A stretch of DNA of 21,774 bases from Planctomycetota bacterium (GTDB taxonomy: Bacteria > Planctomycetota > Planctomycetia > Pirellulales > Pirellulaceae). The translations under genes and the position numbers were made by a program. The notes under the pieces were generated by a model. It did not search any database. It saw only the letters and a list, made by a program, of their open reading frames with translations, and had not been told where the DNA came from. Positions 7,560-16,345 of this stretch are shown one piece after another. Location: NCBI GenBank assembly GCA_026692885.1, contig JAPLNJ010000296.1:1-21774 (forward strand), read 5' to 3'. Every line of letters starts with the position of its first letter. Position 1 is the stretch's first letter.

Positions 7560-9782
7560 TCAGAGACTGAACCGGAAAGTTCGGCTGAGATAGCGCAATA
7601 TGCGATGTCCGAGCGATTGTGGAGCCACGGTGATCTGGCACCAGCCGGGGGCACCGGCGGCGAGTTTCTCGTCATGGTCGTCCAACGCAATGCGTGCCTG
7701 ATAGGCAGTCGTCAACGGCCGCGGGATGCCGTTTGCATCGCGGCGTGCAGGCAGATCTCCCACCGCGGTCAATAGATTGGGGTCCGCTTGCAGATCGATC
7801 TTGGCGATTTCCGTGATGGTGCCGCGGACAATCCGGTGGCGGAGTTGAGTGAGCTGGATCTTGACGCTTTGGCCGGGTTGCACGAAGTCCACGTCCGACT
7901 GCTCGATCATGGCCACGCCTTGGAGCCGGTCGGGATCGCCAACCAAACAGAGCAACGTCCCGGCTTCCAGGAAGCTCCCGTTGTTGTTGGGGTCCAGTGG
8001 CGTTCCCGACCACTTGGGAAGTCGCCCAGGGGCCGGCGGTTTCGGTGTCAGACGCGGCGCTGCGATGACGGTCCCGTCCACCGGCGCCACCAGCGTGAGC
8101 AGTGTCTCCCGGCAACGCAGTTCTTGGAGTTGCTCGTCCAATTCTGCCAACAGCTTTCTGGCGGAAGGGAGTTGCTCGGCCGCATTCGGATCCTGCGCGC
8201 GCTGAGATTCCAGATACCGAATATGGGACCGTTGCTGTTGGCACTCGCTGGTTAGTTTGGCAATTTCCTGCTCAATTCCCAAGTCGACCAAGCGGGCCAG
8301 TGTCGCCTCGCGCTCGACGACCGCACCCGCACGAATTGTTTCTCGGAGGGTCCCGGGGGCGGAAATGTAGACGTGGTGAGCACCCTCCGGTTGCAGCAGG
8401 AGGGGCGCTTGGATGCGACAGGGCAGGGGGAGCAGCACGATCACCGCCACGACGGCCAACACCAGGCTCAATGACGCGAGCACGCGGCCTCGTCGGATCC
8501 GCCGTCGCCACAACGGGTTGAGGAGTAACTGGGAGCCACGCCACGCCGGCGCGGCGAGCATGCCCAGGACAGCCACCAGCATGAAGGCCTGCGCCAACGC
8601 TTCCAAACGATACGGCTTGAGTACGGCGTTCAGGAAGAAGAATGTGCCCACCACCACCAGCCACCGGTTGGCAATCGCGGCCAGGGCGTAGCCCACGAGC
8701 AGGGCGTTGCGTTCGCCGGCAAACCCCCGCTCGCTGGGCAGGTCCACCCCCAGCGACCACCATGTGAGAAGACGGGATAAGGCCGACCGTGAACGCGATT
8801 GGAGGTTGGGTACTTCCAGCAGGTCCGAGAGCACGTAGTAGCCGTCGAATCTCATCAGCGGATTCCCATTGAAGACAAGCGTGCTCACGGAGCACACGAA
8901 CATCACATTCAGGCACAGGCTGTTGAGCAGGCCAGGCTCGCTGAACCACCACAGGAAGGTGCAGACGGCAGCCAAGAACACCTCCACGTACACGCCGGCG
9001 GCGGACACCGCAATCCGCTGCCACTTATTGGGCAGCGTCCAGGCATCCGAGACATCGCAGTATAGGCTGGGCGTGAACACGAGGAACATGAGCCCCAGTT
9101 CGTGGCATTCGGCGCCAAAATGCTGGCAGGCCAGCAAGTGTCCCAGTTCGTGCAGCACCTTGATCAGCGCCATGGTCACCACCAGCCACAGCAGGTTTCC
9201 GGCCTGGAAGAAACTCCGGAAGTCCGGCAACCGCGAGCACAAGACCTCGAACTGGACCACGACCAGGACGGCGGCGATGCTCGCGGCCAGTAGCCAGGCC
9301 GCCACTGCCGCGCGGGAAAACAGTCCCCGGCACCCTGGTGCCAGCCACTTCAGAACCGGCTCGGGATCCACGCCCGGCAGGCGAATGGCCAGCAAATTCC
9401 CCCAGGTCTCTGCCCACGCCCCGCGCCGCCGCTGCGCGCGGCGTTTCCGCAGTTGCTCGCCCTGCTCCGGTGTATCCGACAGCACCAAGCCGCGTTGGTG
9501 CAAGTCGCCGAGAAATCGTTGAAGTCGCGGCAAACTGACCCGCTGCGGAACGAAGCGTTCCTCAAACCGTTGCTTGATCTGGGCCAGGCTTGTCTGCCCG
9601 TCCAGCATTTGCAGGATGGCATACTCTTCGTCCAGAAGGTGGAAGTAGTTGAGCGCGAGAGGGTCCTTCAGGACCCAATGCCGACGGCGGCCGAACCATT
9701 GGGATCGCACGGCCAGGTCAGGCCGCATCCGCAGCGGCAGGGAGCGCTCGGCGGCGTCGACGGCAGGTCTGGCAGGCGGCAT
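7560..9782 (-). CDS. PqqD-like / M50 zinc metallopeptidase / HlyD adaptor fusion, multi-pass membrane protein
   Basis: The product is 740 residues; GGAGAG lies 9 nt before the ATG at 9782. Residues about 28-102 resemble a PqqD-type winged helix (WVLKDPLALNYFHLLDEEYA..LDG..). Residues about 158-455 hold several membrane helices and the M50 signature: HELGH at 211-215 and NPLMRFDG at 307-314, giving two His, the Glu and the Asp expected for zinc binding and catalysis. Residues about 470-740 are HlyD-like: lipoyl half-motifs at 471-500 and 564-576, a short coiled coil at 505-560, and a beta-barrel region. It resembles peptide zinc metalloprotease-type proteins sometimes found with peptide export or RiPP genes. 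The active site looks intact, so proteolysis of a membrane or exported substrate is plausible. It is the last gene of the minus-strand adaptor cluster. Confidence 0.85.
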   Translation of the reverse strand: MPPARPAVDAAERSLPLRMRPDLAVRSQWFGRRRHWVLKDPLALNYFHLLDEEYAILQMLDGQTSLAQIKQRFEERFVPQRVSLPRLQRFLGDLHQRGLVLSDTPEQGEQLRKRRAQRRRGAWAETWGNLLAIRLPGVDPEPVLKWLAPGCRGLFSRAAVAAWLLAASIAAVLVVVQFEVLCSRLPDFRSFFQAGNLLWLVVTMALIKVLHELGHLLACQHFGAECHELGLMFLVFTPSLYCDVSDAWTLPNKWQRIAVSAAGVYVEVFLAAVCTFLWWFSEPGLLNSLCLNVMFVCSVSTLVFNGNPLMRFDGYYVLSDLLEVPNLQSRSRSALSRLLTWWSLGVDLPSERGFAGERNALLVGYALAAIANRWLVVVGTFFFLNAVLKPYRLEALAQAFMLVAVLGMLAAPAWRGSQLLLNPLWRRRIRRGRVLASLSLVLAVVAVIVLLPLPCRIQAPLLLQPEGAHHVYISAPGTLRETIRAGAVVEREATLARLVDLGIEQEIAKLTSECQQQRSHIRYLESQRAQDPNAAEQLPSARKLLAELDEQLQELRCRETLLTLVAPVDGTVIAAPRLTPKPPAPGRLPKWSGTPLDPNNNGSFLEAGTLLCLVGDPDRLQGVAMIEQSDVDFVQPGQSVKIQLTQLRHRIVRGTITEIAKIDLQADPNLLTAVGDLPARRDANGIPRPLTTAYQARIALDDHDEKLAAGAPGWCQITVAPQSLGHRILRYLSRTFRFSL

Positions 9783-9815
9783 GGCGGAATACTCTCCAGG
9801 AACTTCGGCTGCGGC

Positions 9816-10162
9816 CCTACGGCCGGTGGCACGAGGTTAAGCGTAAGTCGTTGTCATTCGGCCACTTCCCCCACTGGGCTTGCCCTTGTGGAAAAAGGGT
9901 TTGGTCACTAACAGCGGCCCCCACCACCTCTATTCCCCTTCGCCGCATTCACCGCCGCCGCAGGCGGCGGTGAATGCGCCGAAGGGGACGGGATGTGGTT
10001 GCGGTACGCGGCCTTAGTTTTCAAACCTCTTGTCCACTGGGGCAAGCCCAGTGGGGATGGGCGGTGACGCTTGACCTCGTGCCATTCGGGACAAACCCTG
10101 CCGTGGCGGCAAATCGCTCCTGCAGTCCTTAACCTCGTGCCATTCGTCCTACGGCCGGTGGC
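9816..10162. repeat. Nested inverted repeats within the export gene cluster
   Basis: The direct repeat CCTACGGCCGGTGGC flanks the tract (9816-9830 and 10148-10162). Inside lie three concentric inverted pairs: GGCACGAGGTTAAGCG at 9828-9843 with 10068-10083 (15/16), CCCCACTGGGCTTGCCC at 9869-9885 with 10040-10056 (17/17), and 25-bp arms 9935-9959 with 9963-9987 around a 3-nt loop (24/25). ACCTCGTGCCATTCG also occurs directly at 10074 and 10132. No credible gene is present. The 404-bp gap between the HlyD and M50 genes consists mostly of this tract. It may reduce or process the polycistronic transcript; that is inference. Confidence 0.75.
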
Positions 10163-10186
10163 GTTTCGCGCCCGCCGCTTGACCGG

Positions 10187-11077
10187 TCAGGGGCCGGCCG
10201 GGCGCGGCGCCGCGTCGATGGACATCGTCGCGCGCAGGCCCGCTCGCAGGGATAAATTGGGGTTGTCGATTTCCGCCAGAACGCGGACCTGTCCGTTGAC
10301 CGGATCCACTTCCGGACTCACAAACACGATCTTGCCGCCGAACGGCTGGGGCAGGTTTTCGGCCGGATCCAGCGTGAGGGACACGCGGCGGCCCGCCAAG
10401 TCACCGCGGGCGTGGCGAGCATCCAGGAAGCCCTCCGCCCGTAGCCGATCCTGACGCACGATGCGCAGCACTTTCTGTCCCGGTTCGACCCATTCTCCAC
10501 GTCGCCGATAGACCTCTACCACCACCCCGCTGAACGGTGCGACGATGCCGCGCCGTGCGACGCTGCTCGACGCAAACTCATACTCGTTCTGCTTAAGTTG
10601 CCATGTCACCTGGGCAACGTCCAGGTCGTGCTTGGCTTGCCGTAGGGCCAGTTCGGCCTTCTCCGCGTCCAGTCGCAGCCGATCCAGTTCCGTCTGAGAA
10701 ATGGTATAGCGGATCTTCTGGGCTCCTTCCTGGGTGCGTTGGAAGATGGACTGGGCAACTTCTCGCGTGATCTCCGCGGTTTGGATCGCCAATTCATTGG
10801 CGGCGTTCTTGGCGGCGACTTCCAGTTCCAGCTTGGCGCGTTGCCGAAGGAACTTCGCGTCGGTGTCATCGATTTGCGCCAGAACGTCGCCTGCCGAGAC
10901 ACTGGCGCCCTCCCGCGCTTCAATCGCTGCCAACACGCCCGCTTCTCGCGCGGGGACCTCCGCTTGTTCCAGCAAGTTGATCAACACCGGCGTGGCATCC
11001 GTCTCGACGGCCTGCGCCGGCCGCCCGACCAGCAACCCCAGCGAAATCGCTAGGGGCAACCCCATCCCGCATTTCAT
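10187..11077 (-). CDS. HlyD / RND-type periplasmic adaptor protein
   Basis: I chose the ATG at 11077 (296 residues) over an in-frame ATG at 11116. GAGGG stands 7 nt before it, and the protein then starts with a normal signal peptide, MKCGMGLPLAISLGLLVGRPAQA. Residues about 42-70 (EAGVLAAIEAREGASVSAGDVLAQIDD) and 176-207 (IVAPFSGVVVEVYRRRGEWV) are the two lipoyl half-motifs. They flank a helical hairpin at about 72-170 rich in Leu, Glu, Lys and Arg, followed by a beta-barrel part with FVSPEVDPVNGQVRVLAEIDN. This is the membrane-fusion protein architecture of tripartite exporters, bridging an inner-membrane component to a TolC channel. It lies between the GAF-HlyD gene (56 bp upstream) and the M50 fusion. 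No RND or ABC pump gene is adjacent. Confidence 0.85.
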   Translation of the reverse strand: MKCGMGLPLAISLGLLVGRPAQAVETDATPVLINLLEQAEVPAREAGVLAAIEAREGASVSAGDVLAQIDDTDAKFLRQRAKLELEVAAKNAANELAIQTAEITREVAQSIFQRTQEGAQKIRYTISQTELDRLRLDAEKAELALRQAKHDLDVAQVTWQLKQNEYEFASSSVARRGIVAPFSGVVVEVYRRRGEWVEPGQKVLRIVRQDRLRAEGFLDARHARGDLAGRRVSLTLDPAENLPQPFGGKIVFVSPEVDPVNGQVRVLAEIDNPNLSLRAGLRATMSIDAAPRPAGP

Positions 11078-11133
11078 CGGCAGACCCTCGAATTTCTGTT
11101 GGTTGTACATCGCCACTTACCTACCGGCCAGCC

Positions 11134-13143
11134 TCAGAAGAACAGCCGCGACTGAATCGCCTCCAGGAACGGACGCAACCAAACATACCCGATCGAGCGC
11201 CGGCCACAATGGATCCTGGCGATCACCGTGGCCCCAGGCCGAGGCGACGGAGGACCCGGAGCGGCGAGATCCACCGGCGCGAACAGGGTCGGGCGCCCGG
11301 CGCTGTCGACTTCGGTGGCCGCGGCGATGCCGCGGACGTGCCCCGCGTAATTCACGCCCGGATCGGTCGCCAGGATGAACGACACGGGAAGCTGGGGCCC
11401 GCTTTCCCGCTGCGCCGCCAGCACATGCCCGGCCTGGTCGTCATCGATCCGCAGTTCCAGCTCCCACGGTCCGTCGAGGTCAGCCACGGTCAGCAGCTTA
11501 TCGCCGCGTTGTACGGGACGCGCAGCAAGTAGACGTTCGAGGTCAAAGGTGAGGATCTGGCCATCGGTGGGACTGCCCACTCTTAAGTGGCGGCGCTGTT
11601 CGGACAGGATCTGGAATTGCTGCTCAAGGCCCTCTAGTTTCTCCTTCAACTGCGCTTCCTGGGACGACAACTCATAGCGATCTCGTGCATGCCCGGGCGC
11701 GTCGTTTCGCATCCGGGCTGAGCGGATGGCCGCCAGTTGCTCTTCCAGGGTCCGGCGTTTCCCCACCACTTCGGCGAACTCAAGGGCCAGTCTGGGACTC
11801 GTGAGTACGACCAGGGTGTCACCTTCGCGAACCGACTCCCCTTGGGTCTTGGCCAAGGACGTGACCACGCCGTCCTGCGGCGCAAAGACGTGGTAGCGGC
11901 GTTGCGGCTGCAGTTCGCCGCGCGCCGCGATATCGAAATCGGCTGGCACCAGCACCAGGGCTGCAAGCAAAGCCGCCAACGCCACGACCACCAGCAGTGT
12001 CTTCGGCAGTTGCTCCAGCCGCAAACATTTTTCGCAGCGCCGCAGCAACCGCAGCAACGGCAGAAGAGGCGTCCCCTCGTGCTCCAAGGAATTCCGGAGC
12101 GCAGCGGCGGCCGGGGTACAAACCGCCTGAACGCGTTCTCGCAGCCCATCATCCAGGCGGGCGTCAAACTGCTCCACAATCAGTGCACCTAGAGGAGGAA
12201 CTGCGGCTTGGTCGCGACTGCCCCCTCGCAGCGGCAGCACAGCTAGCGAGCGGACGTGCGATTCGTCGACATAGGCTTCCACCAGCGCTGCCAGCTGGGG
12301 CGGCAACTCGCTGCCCGCCGCGGGATACCACAGAGCTTCCTGGAAGGCCAGTACTTGCTGGGCCAGCGATTCCAACCGCCGGACCGAATTCGCTCGCTTG
12401 TGGAAAGCGTCGACGCCACTGGTCGCCAGGAGCCGACAGCGCGACCCGCGGCGTACCACCACGCTGAGTCGATCACAGTTAATTAACCGGCGGCCCTCGT
12501 TGGAAATCGCGTAAGCCGTGGCTTCCAAATCGAGTGAGCTGTGAATGTCGTCGGCGAATTGCCGCCATTGATTCCACACCGACTGCCGCGAGCAAAGCTC
12601 CTGCAAGTGGCGGTCGCGATGGTAGTCGCCCGCCAATTCGCAGGCGGCGGTGACGATCCGCTCATAGCCACGCTGTAAGTCGGGACGCGACTCCGGACGC
12701 TGAAATACCTCGACGATCCCCCACGCGTCGCCCGCCAGCGAGACCGGGCAGAGAATCAGCAGGCACGGCGTCGGGTTGCCGATCGACGCATTGCCCGAGT
12801 TAGGCGGAACCAACGTGGCTTGGCGTCCCTGCAGCACGCTCGCCAACAGACGCCCGTGCTGTTGACGGTCGGCGTCGGTATCCACCCGTAGCAGCTGGTC
12901 AACACCGATTTGGTGATCGGGCTGCAGCAGACCGGTGCTGTCCGGGATCCAAATCGCGCCCCCGATAGCAGCGATAGCTCGAACCAGTCGATTGAGCATC
13001 TCCCGATGGAACTCAGGCGGCGGCAGATCGGATTTCGCCAGCTGCGAGATTTCCTCAAGCGCATCCTCGACCTCCTGCCAGACGCGGTCTGTCGGTGAGA
13101 GGTGAGCGGAATGAAACGATGCGTCCATCATGATGGCGCGCAT
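11134..13143 (-). CDS. GAF-GAF-transmembrane-HlyD fusion protein
   Basis: The product is 669 residues from 13143; ATGs at 13131 and 13128 (residues 5 and 6) are equally possible, and none has a clear ribosome site. Residues about 45-175 and 200-355 look like two GAF-type domains. A single membrane helix follows (TLLVVVALAALLAALVLVP, about 382-400). The periplasmic part has the HlyD pattern: HVFAPQDGVVTSLAKTQGESVREGD (about 418-442), a coiled coil at 455-520, the second lipoyl half at 522-535 (VGSPTDGQILTF), and a barrel domain. Predicted topology puts the GAF domains in the cytoplasm and the adaptor in the periplasm, so a cytosolic signal could gate export. The ligand is unknown. It is the promoter-proximal gene of the cluster and diverges from the TolC-like gene. 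Confidence 0.85.
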   Translation of the reverse strand: MRAIMMDASFHSAHLSPTDRVWQEVEDALEEISQLAKSDLPPPEFHREMLNRLVRAIAAIGGAIWIPDSTGLLQPDHQIGVDQLLRVDTDADRQQHGRLLASVLQGRQATLVPPNSGNASIGNPTPCLLILCPVSLAGDAWGIVEVFQRPESRPDLQRGYERIVTAACELAGDYHRDRHLQELCSRQSVWNQWRQFADDIHSSLDLEATAYAISNEGRRLINCDRLSVVVRRGSRCRLLATSGVDAFHKRANSVRRLESLAQQVLAFQEALWYPAAGSELPPQLAALVEAYVDESHVRSLAVLPLRGGSRDQAAVPPLGALIVEQFDARLDDGLRERVQAVCTPAAAALRNSLEHEGTPLLPLLRLLRRCEKCLRLEQLPKTLLVVVALAALLAALVLVPADFDIAARGELQPQRRYHVFAPQDGVVTSLAKTQGESVREGDTLVVLTSPRLALEFAEVVGKRRTLEEQLAAIRSARMRNDAPGHARDRYELSSQEAQLKEKLEGLEQQFQILSEQRRHLRVGSPTDGQILTFDLERLLAARPVQRGDKLLTVADLDGPWELELRIDDDQAGHVLAAQRESGPQLPVSFILATDPGVNYAGHVRGIAAATEVDSAGRPTLFAPVDLAAPGPPSPRPGATVIARIHCGRRSIGYVWLRPFLEAIQSRLFF

Positions 13144-13424
13144 TATATAGACAAATGATTCGCCCTGCCGAGAGGACGCGTGCGTCGTTTAGACGAATGG
13201 GATGCGCGAGGCAGGCACCGGAGACCGTCCCAAGCCACAAGCGAGGATACCTGCGAAGAATAGGCTGCCTTTTCAGCTTGCACGCATTGCAACAATATCT
13301 CCGATCCTGACGAAATTCTCGATTGTGCCGTCCCAGACAACCGATCAATAGCCTTACTTGCTGGGAAGACCAATCTCCGGGCCTAGGTGGCCACGAGCCG
13401 ATCATTTTTCTGTCTGTCATTGCC
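13144..13424. promoter_or_regulatory. Divergent intergenic region between GAF-HlyD and TolC-like genes
   Basis: This 281-bp stretch must hold the starts of transcription for both arms of the export cluster. On the minus strand TATAAT occurs at 13147-13142 and overlaps the first possible ATG of the GAF-HlyD gene. If it is a real -10 box, translation must begin at 13131 or 13128 with almost no leader. No good -35 partner is visible, and no clear promoter was found for the plus strand. Confidence 0.4.
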
Positions 13425-16067
13425 ATGAGCCGACAACAAGCCCTGCTACTGGTGATCGTCTCGGCCCTTCTTGGACCAGGTTGCTCGCTGCACGAACGGG
13501 GTGTCACGTTCGACCCGGACTTGGTGCATTACAAGCATCTGGCGGATTCCACCGAGTTTCCGGACGTCGGTCAGATGACGGCGGAGATTCCTCCAGCCGC
13601 GCCGCCTCGCACGATCCGGGACACATCCGGACCCGATAGCTGGTGGGACATGAGCTTGAGTGAGGCGATTCAGATCGCGCTCGACCGGTCCCCTGTGATG
13701 CGAGATCTGGGCGGTGCCTACGTCCGCTCGCCTGCTACGGTGCGCACCGTCCACCAACCGTCGATCGAAGCCAGTGATCCGCGGATTGGAATGGAGGCGG
13801 CATTAAGTGCTTTTGACGCGACGCTCCAGTCCAGTCTGACCTACGAACACAACCGCCGCTGGATGAACAACTTCTTGTCCTCCGGCGGGGCGCCGCTGGA
13901 AGGCTTGAAACAGGATTACGTCCAATATCAGACGCAGCTGGCCAAACAGGCCGCCACCGGTACCCAGATGACCGTACGCGGGATTGTCGTCTACGACTCG
14001 AACAATCAGGCTGCCAATAAGTTTCCGAATACCTACGATACGATCGCCGAGGCCGAGATTCGCCAGCCGGTGTTGCAAGGCGCGGGCCTCGATTTCAATC
14101 GGACTGCGGGGCCGAGCGCCACCCTGAGCGGCAATAGCGGGGTCCTCTATAACGGCATCACGGTGGCCCGGCTGAATACCGACATCAGTCTGATCGACTT
14201 CCGAATCGGGATCCGTGACGTGGTCAGCAACGTCGAGAACACCTACTGGGATTTGTATTTCTCCTATCGCGATTTGCACGCCAAGATCGAGGCCCGCAAT
14301 CGTTGTCTGGAGACGTGGCGGGCCATCAACAACATGATGCTGGCGGGGCAGGACGGCGGCAAAGCGGAACGCGAAGCTCAATTCCGCGGCCAGTACTATC
14401 GATTTGAGGAAGAGGTGAAGAACGCCCTGACCGGCCAGTTGCTGGACCGCACGGCCACTTTCAACGGCAGCAGCGGCGGGACTTTTCGTGGTGTGGCCGG
14501 TGTCCAAGTGGCCGAACGCCGCTTGCGGCTGGTGCTCGGACTGGACATCAGCGATGGGCGACAGATTCGTCCGGCCGACGAACCGACGCTGGCCCGCGTT
14601 GAATTCGACTGGCAGCAACTCGTCGTCGACAGCGTGACGCGGCGGGAAGAATTGCACCGTCAACGTTTGAACGTTCGCCGTCGCGAGTTGGAAGCGAGTG
14701 CCAGCCGCAACTTCCTGTTGCCGCGTTTTGACGTGTTCACCCGATTCCGTGCACGCGGCGTGGGCCAGAATTGGGTGAACGGCGCCTCCACCAAGATAAA
14801 TGCCGGCGAACCGGAGTTCCTGAAAGACAGCTCGCTCGAAAATCTGTTTGGCGGGACCTTTCAGGAATACATGGTGGGTGGGGAGTTCTTTTATCCCGTC
14901 GGATTCCGCCGGGCTCATTCCGCCGTCCGGAATGCTCAACTGCAACTGGCTCGCGAGCATGCCGTGCTCCAGGAACAGGAGCGACAGATCATTCACGATT
15001 TGAGCAACGCCTACGCGGACGTGCAACGTGCCTATGAAATTGTGCAGACGAACTACAACGGTCGACTGGCGGCTAAGACGCAGGTCGACATTCTCCGCGG
15101 CAAGATCAAAGGAGGAAACGAACCCATCAATTGGGACCAGGTGATCGATGCAGAACGACGTTTTGGCGAGACCGAATCCCTGTATTACCGAACACTCGCG
15201 GAGTACATGATCGCGCTCAAGAACGTGCAGTTTGAAAAAGGCACCTTGTTGGAGTACTCTCGCGTGGAGCTGGCCGAATCCCAAGACACCGCCGTGTCCA
15301 GCCTGCTCGGCGCCTGCCGAACTGATATGCGGACGCGTGCGGAGTTGTTGTTGGATTATACCCTCAGCCGACCGTTGCCCGTCCGTTCCGGACTCGACCA
15401 AGAACAGCCCGAATCGGCTCAGGGTGCCGCCAGCGAACCGGCCGACTCCGCGTCTCCGCCAGCCCTTCCTGCAGCCCTTCCAACACTCCCGGATCCGGTT
15501 CCGAATCCGCTCCCGGAACCGGTCCCCGCGCCGCGGGGGGATCAGTCCCCCGACGACCAGTCGGGAACGACTCGACCGCAGAAAGCTCCGTCGGACACCG
15601 GCGGCCAAGCCAGTCCCACAGAGTCGCCGATTGCCACTGCGGCTTTTCCGTTTCTCAGTGACTCCCTGGGTGGCATAGGGCGGGCATCCCCGTCCCCCCC
15701 TGTGATCCGAACGCCGCAAGCCGATCTCGTCGCACCGTCACGCCAGGACTCGACCACGGCACCGTTCGGAGCGCAGTCGCCCAAAGCCCTTTCGCCTACG
15801 GTTCGACCGCAGGAGGTGCCGTCGGACCGCAACGTCCAGACTGGTCAGGGGGGGCCACCGCTTGCCACTTCGGCCTTTGCCACGCTCGTCAACGGGGCCG
15901 CGGGGGAGTCCACTCCGGTCGCTGCTGCTGCGGCCGCGACGCCACAGGGCGAGACATCCGCGGCGCGGCCTCCGGTCGCGCGCAAGGCGGGATGGAGACT
16001 CAGTGACGCCCCGTGGAAAACGGCAGAGCGGTGGCTGCAGGGCGCCGAGTCGCGCGACGCCCAATAG
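13425..16067 (+). CDS. TolC-family outer-membrane efflux lipoprotein with long Pro-rich C-terminus
   Basis: The ATG at 13425 is preferred to 13323 because it gives a lipoprotein signal, MSRQQALLLVIVSALLGPGC, with Cys20 as lipidation site (a weak lipobox, GPGC). The product is 880 residues. Residues about 80-640 carry TolC-type features: SLSEAIQIALDRSP near the start, the long helical segment VSNVENTYWDLYFSYRDLHAKIEARN, QPVLQGAG, ERRLRLVLGL, and a second long helical repeat (LQEQERQIIHDLSNAYADVQ, then NYNGRLAAKTQVDILRGKI). The last ~200 residues are Pro/Ser/Ala-rich and contain two related units, TTRPQKAPSD..PIATAAFPFL (from about 15568) and TVRPQEVPSD..PLATSAFATL (from about 15798). That tail is much longer than is usual for TolC. 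The gene diverges from the adaptor genes and presumably provides their outer-membrane channel. The 638-codon frame on the opposite strand is a shadow. Confidence 0.88.
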   Translation: MSRQQALLLVIVSALLGPGCSLHERGVTFDPDLVHYKHLADSTEFPDVGQMTAEIPPAAPPRTIRDTSGPDSWWDMSLSEAIQIALDRSPVMRDLGGAYVRSPATVRTVHQPSIEASDPRIGMEAALSAFDATLQSSLTYEHNRRWMNNFLSSGGAPLEGLKQDYVQYQTQLAKQAATGTQMTVRGIVVYDSNNQAANKFPNTYDTIAEAEIRQPVLQGAGLDFNRTAGPSATLSGNSGVLYNGITVARLNTDISLIDFRIGIRDVVSNVENTYWDLYFSYRDLHAKIEARNRCLETWRAINNMMLAGQDGGKAEREAQFRGQYYRFEEEVKNALTGQLLDRTATFNGSSGGTFRGVAGVQVAERRLRLVLGLDISDGRQIRPADEPTLARVEFDWQQLVVDSVTRREELHRQRLNVRRRELEASASRNFLLPRFDVFTRFRARGVGQNWVNGASTKINAGEPEFLKDSSLENLFGGTFQEYMVGGEFFYPVGFRRAHSAVRNAQLQLAREHAVLQEQERQIIHDLSNAYADVQRAYEIVQTNYNGRLAAKTQVDILRGKIKGGNEPINWDQVIDAERRFGETESLYYRTLAEYMIALKNVQFEKGTLLEYSRVELAESQDTAVSSLLGACRTDMRTRAELLLDYTLSRPLPVRSGLDQEQPESAQGAASEPADSASPPALPAALPTLPDPVPNPLPEPVPAPRGDQSPDDQSGTTRPQKAPSDTGGQASPTESPIATAAFPFLSDSLGGIGRASPSPPVIRTPQADLVAPSRQDSTTAPFGAQSPKALSPTVRPQEVPSDRNVQTGQGGPPLATSAFATLVNGAAGESTPVAAAAAATPQGETSAARPPVARKAGWRLSDAPWKTAERWLQGAESRDAQ

Positions 16068-16244
16068 GATACACATCACGCCCCCTGAACGGGAATACCC
16101 ATGTCTGGCCTGCGCGGATCTCTCTGGGTTGCCGCCTCAGCTCTCTGCGCTCCCGACTCAACCAGGTGGCGGACAAACGGTCTTTCCGCGTGTGGGAGCA
16201 GACTTCTCGAACCACTTCCTTCTGCGATTTGTAATCCAGTTAGA

Positions 16245-16274
16245 TTGACGATTGCGCTAGGGAGGGGATAGAAT
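16245..16274 (+). promoter_or_regulatory. Sigma70-like promoter candidate for the FHA-GAF-PP2C gene
   Basis: TTGACG (16245-16250), an 18-bp spacer and TAGAAT (16269-16274) lie about 70 bp before the ATG at 16346. Each hexamer has one mismatch to consensus. It would drive the phosphatase and the following FHA-pseudokinase gene. Evidence is consensus fit only. Confidence 0.4.
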
Positions 16275-16345
16275 CCTGGCGTGCGGGCCCTGCATGGCCG
16301 TCCCACACGGCGATTTCAATCCCCTGACCAGTCAGACCCATCCTC

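Noticed and set aside
8272..9417. Minus- and plus-strand frames of 130-250 codons inside the M50 gene
   Set aside because: They are out-of-frame shadows of the PqqD-M50-HlyD gene, whose catalytic motifs fix the true frame.
13803..15719. 638-codon minus-strand open frame
   Set aside because: It is antisense to the TolC-like gene, which has recognisable family motifs and a lipoprotein signal. The antisense product resembles no family I know.
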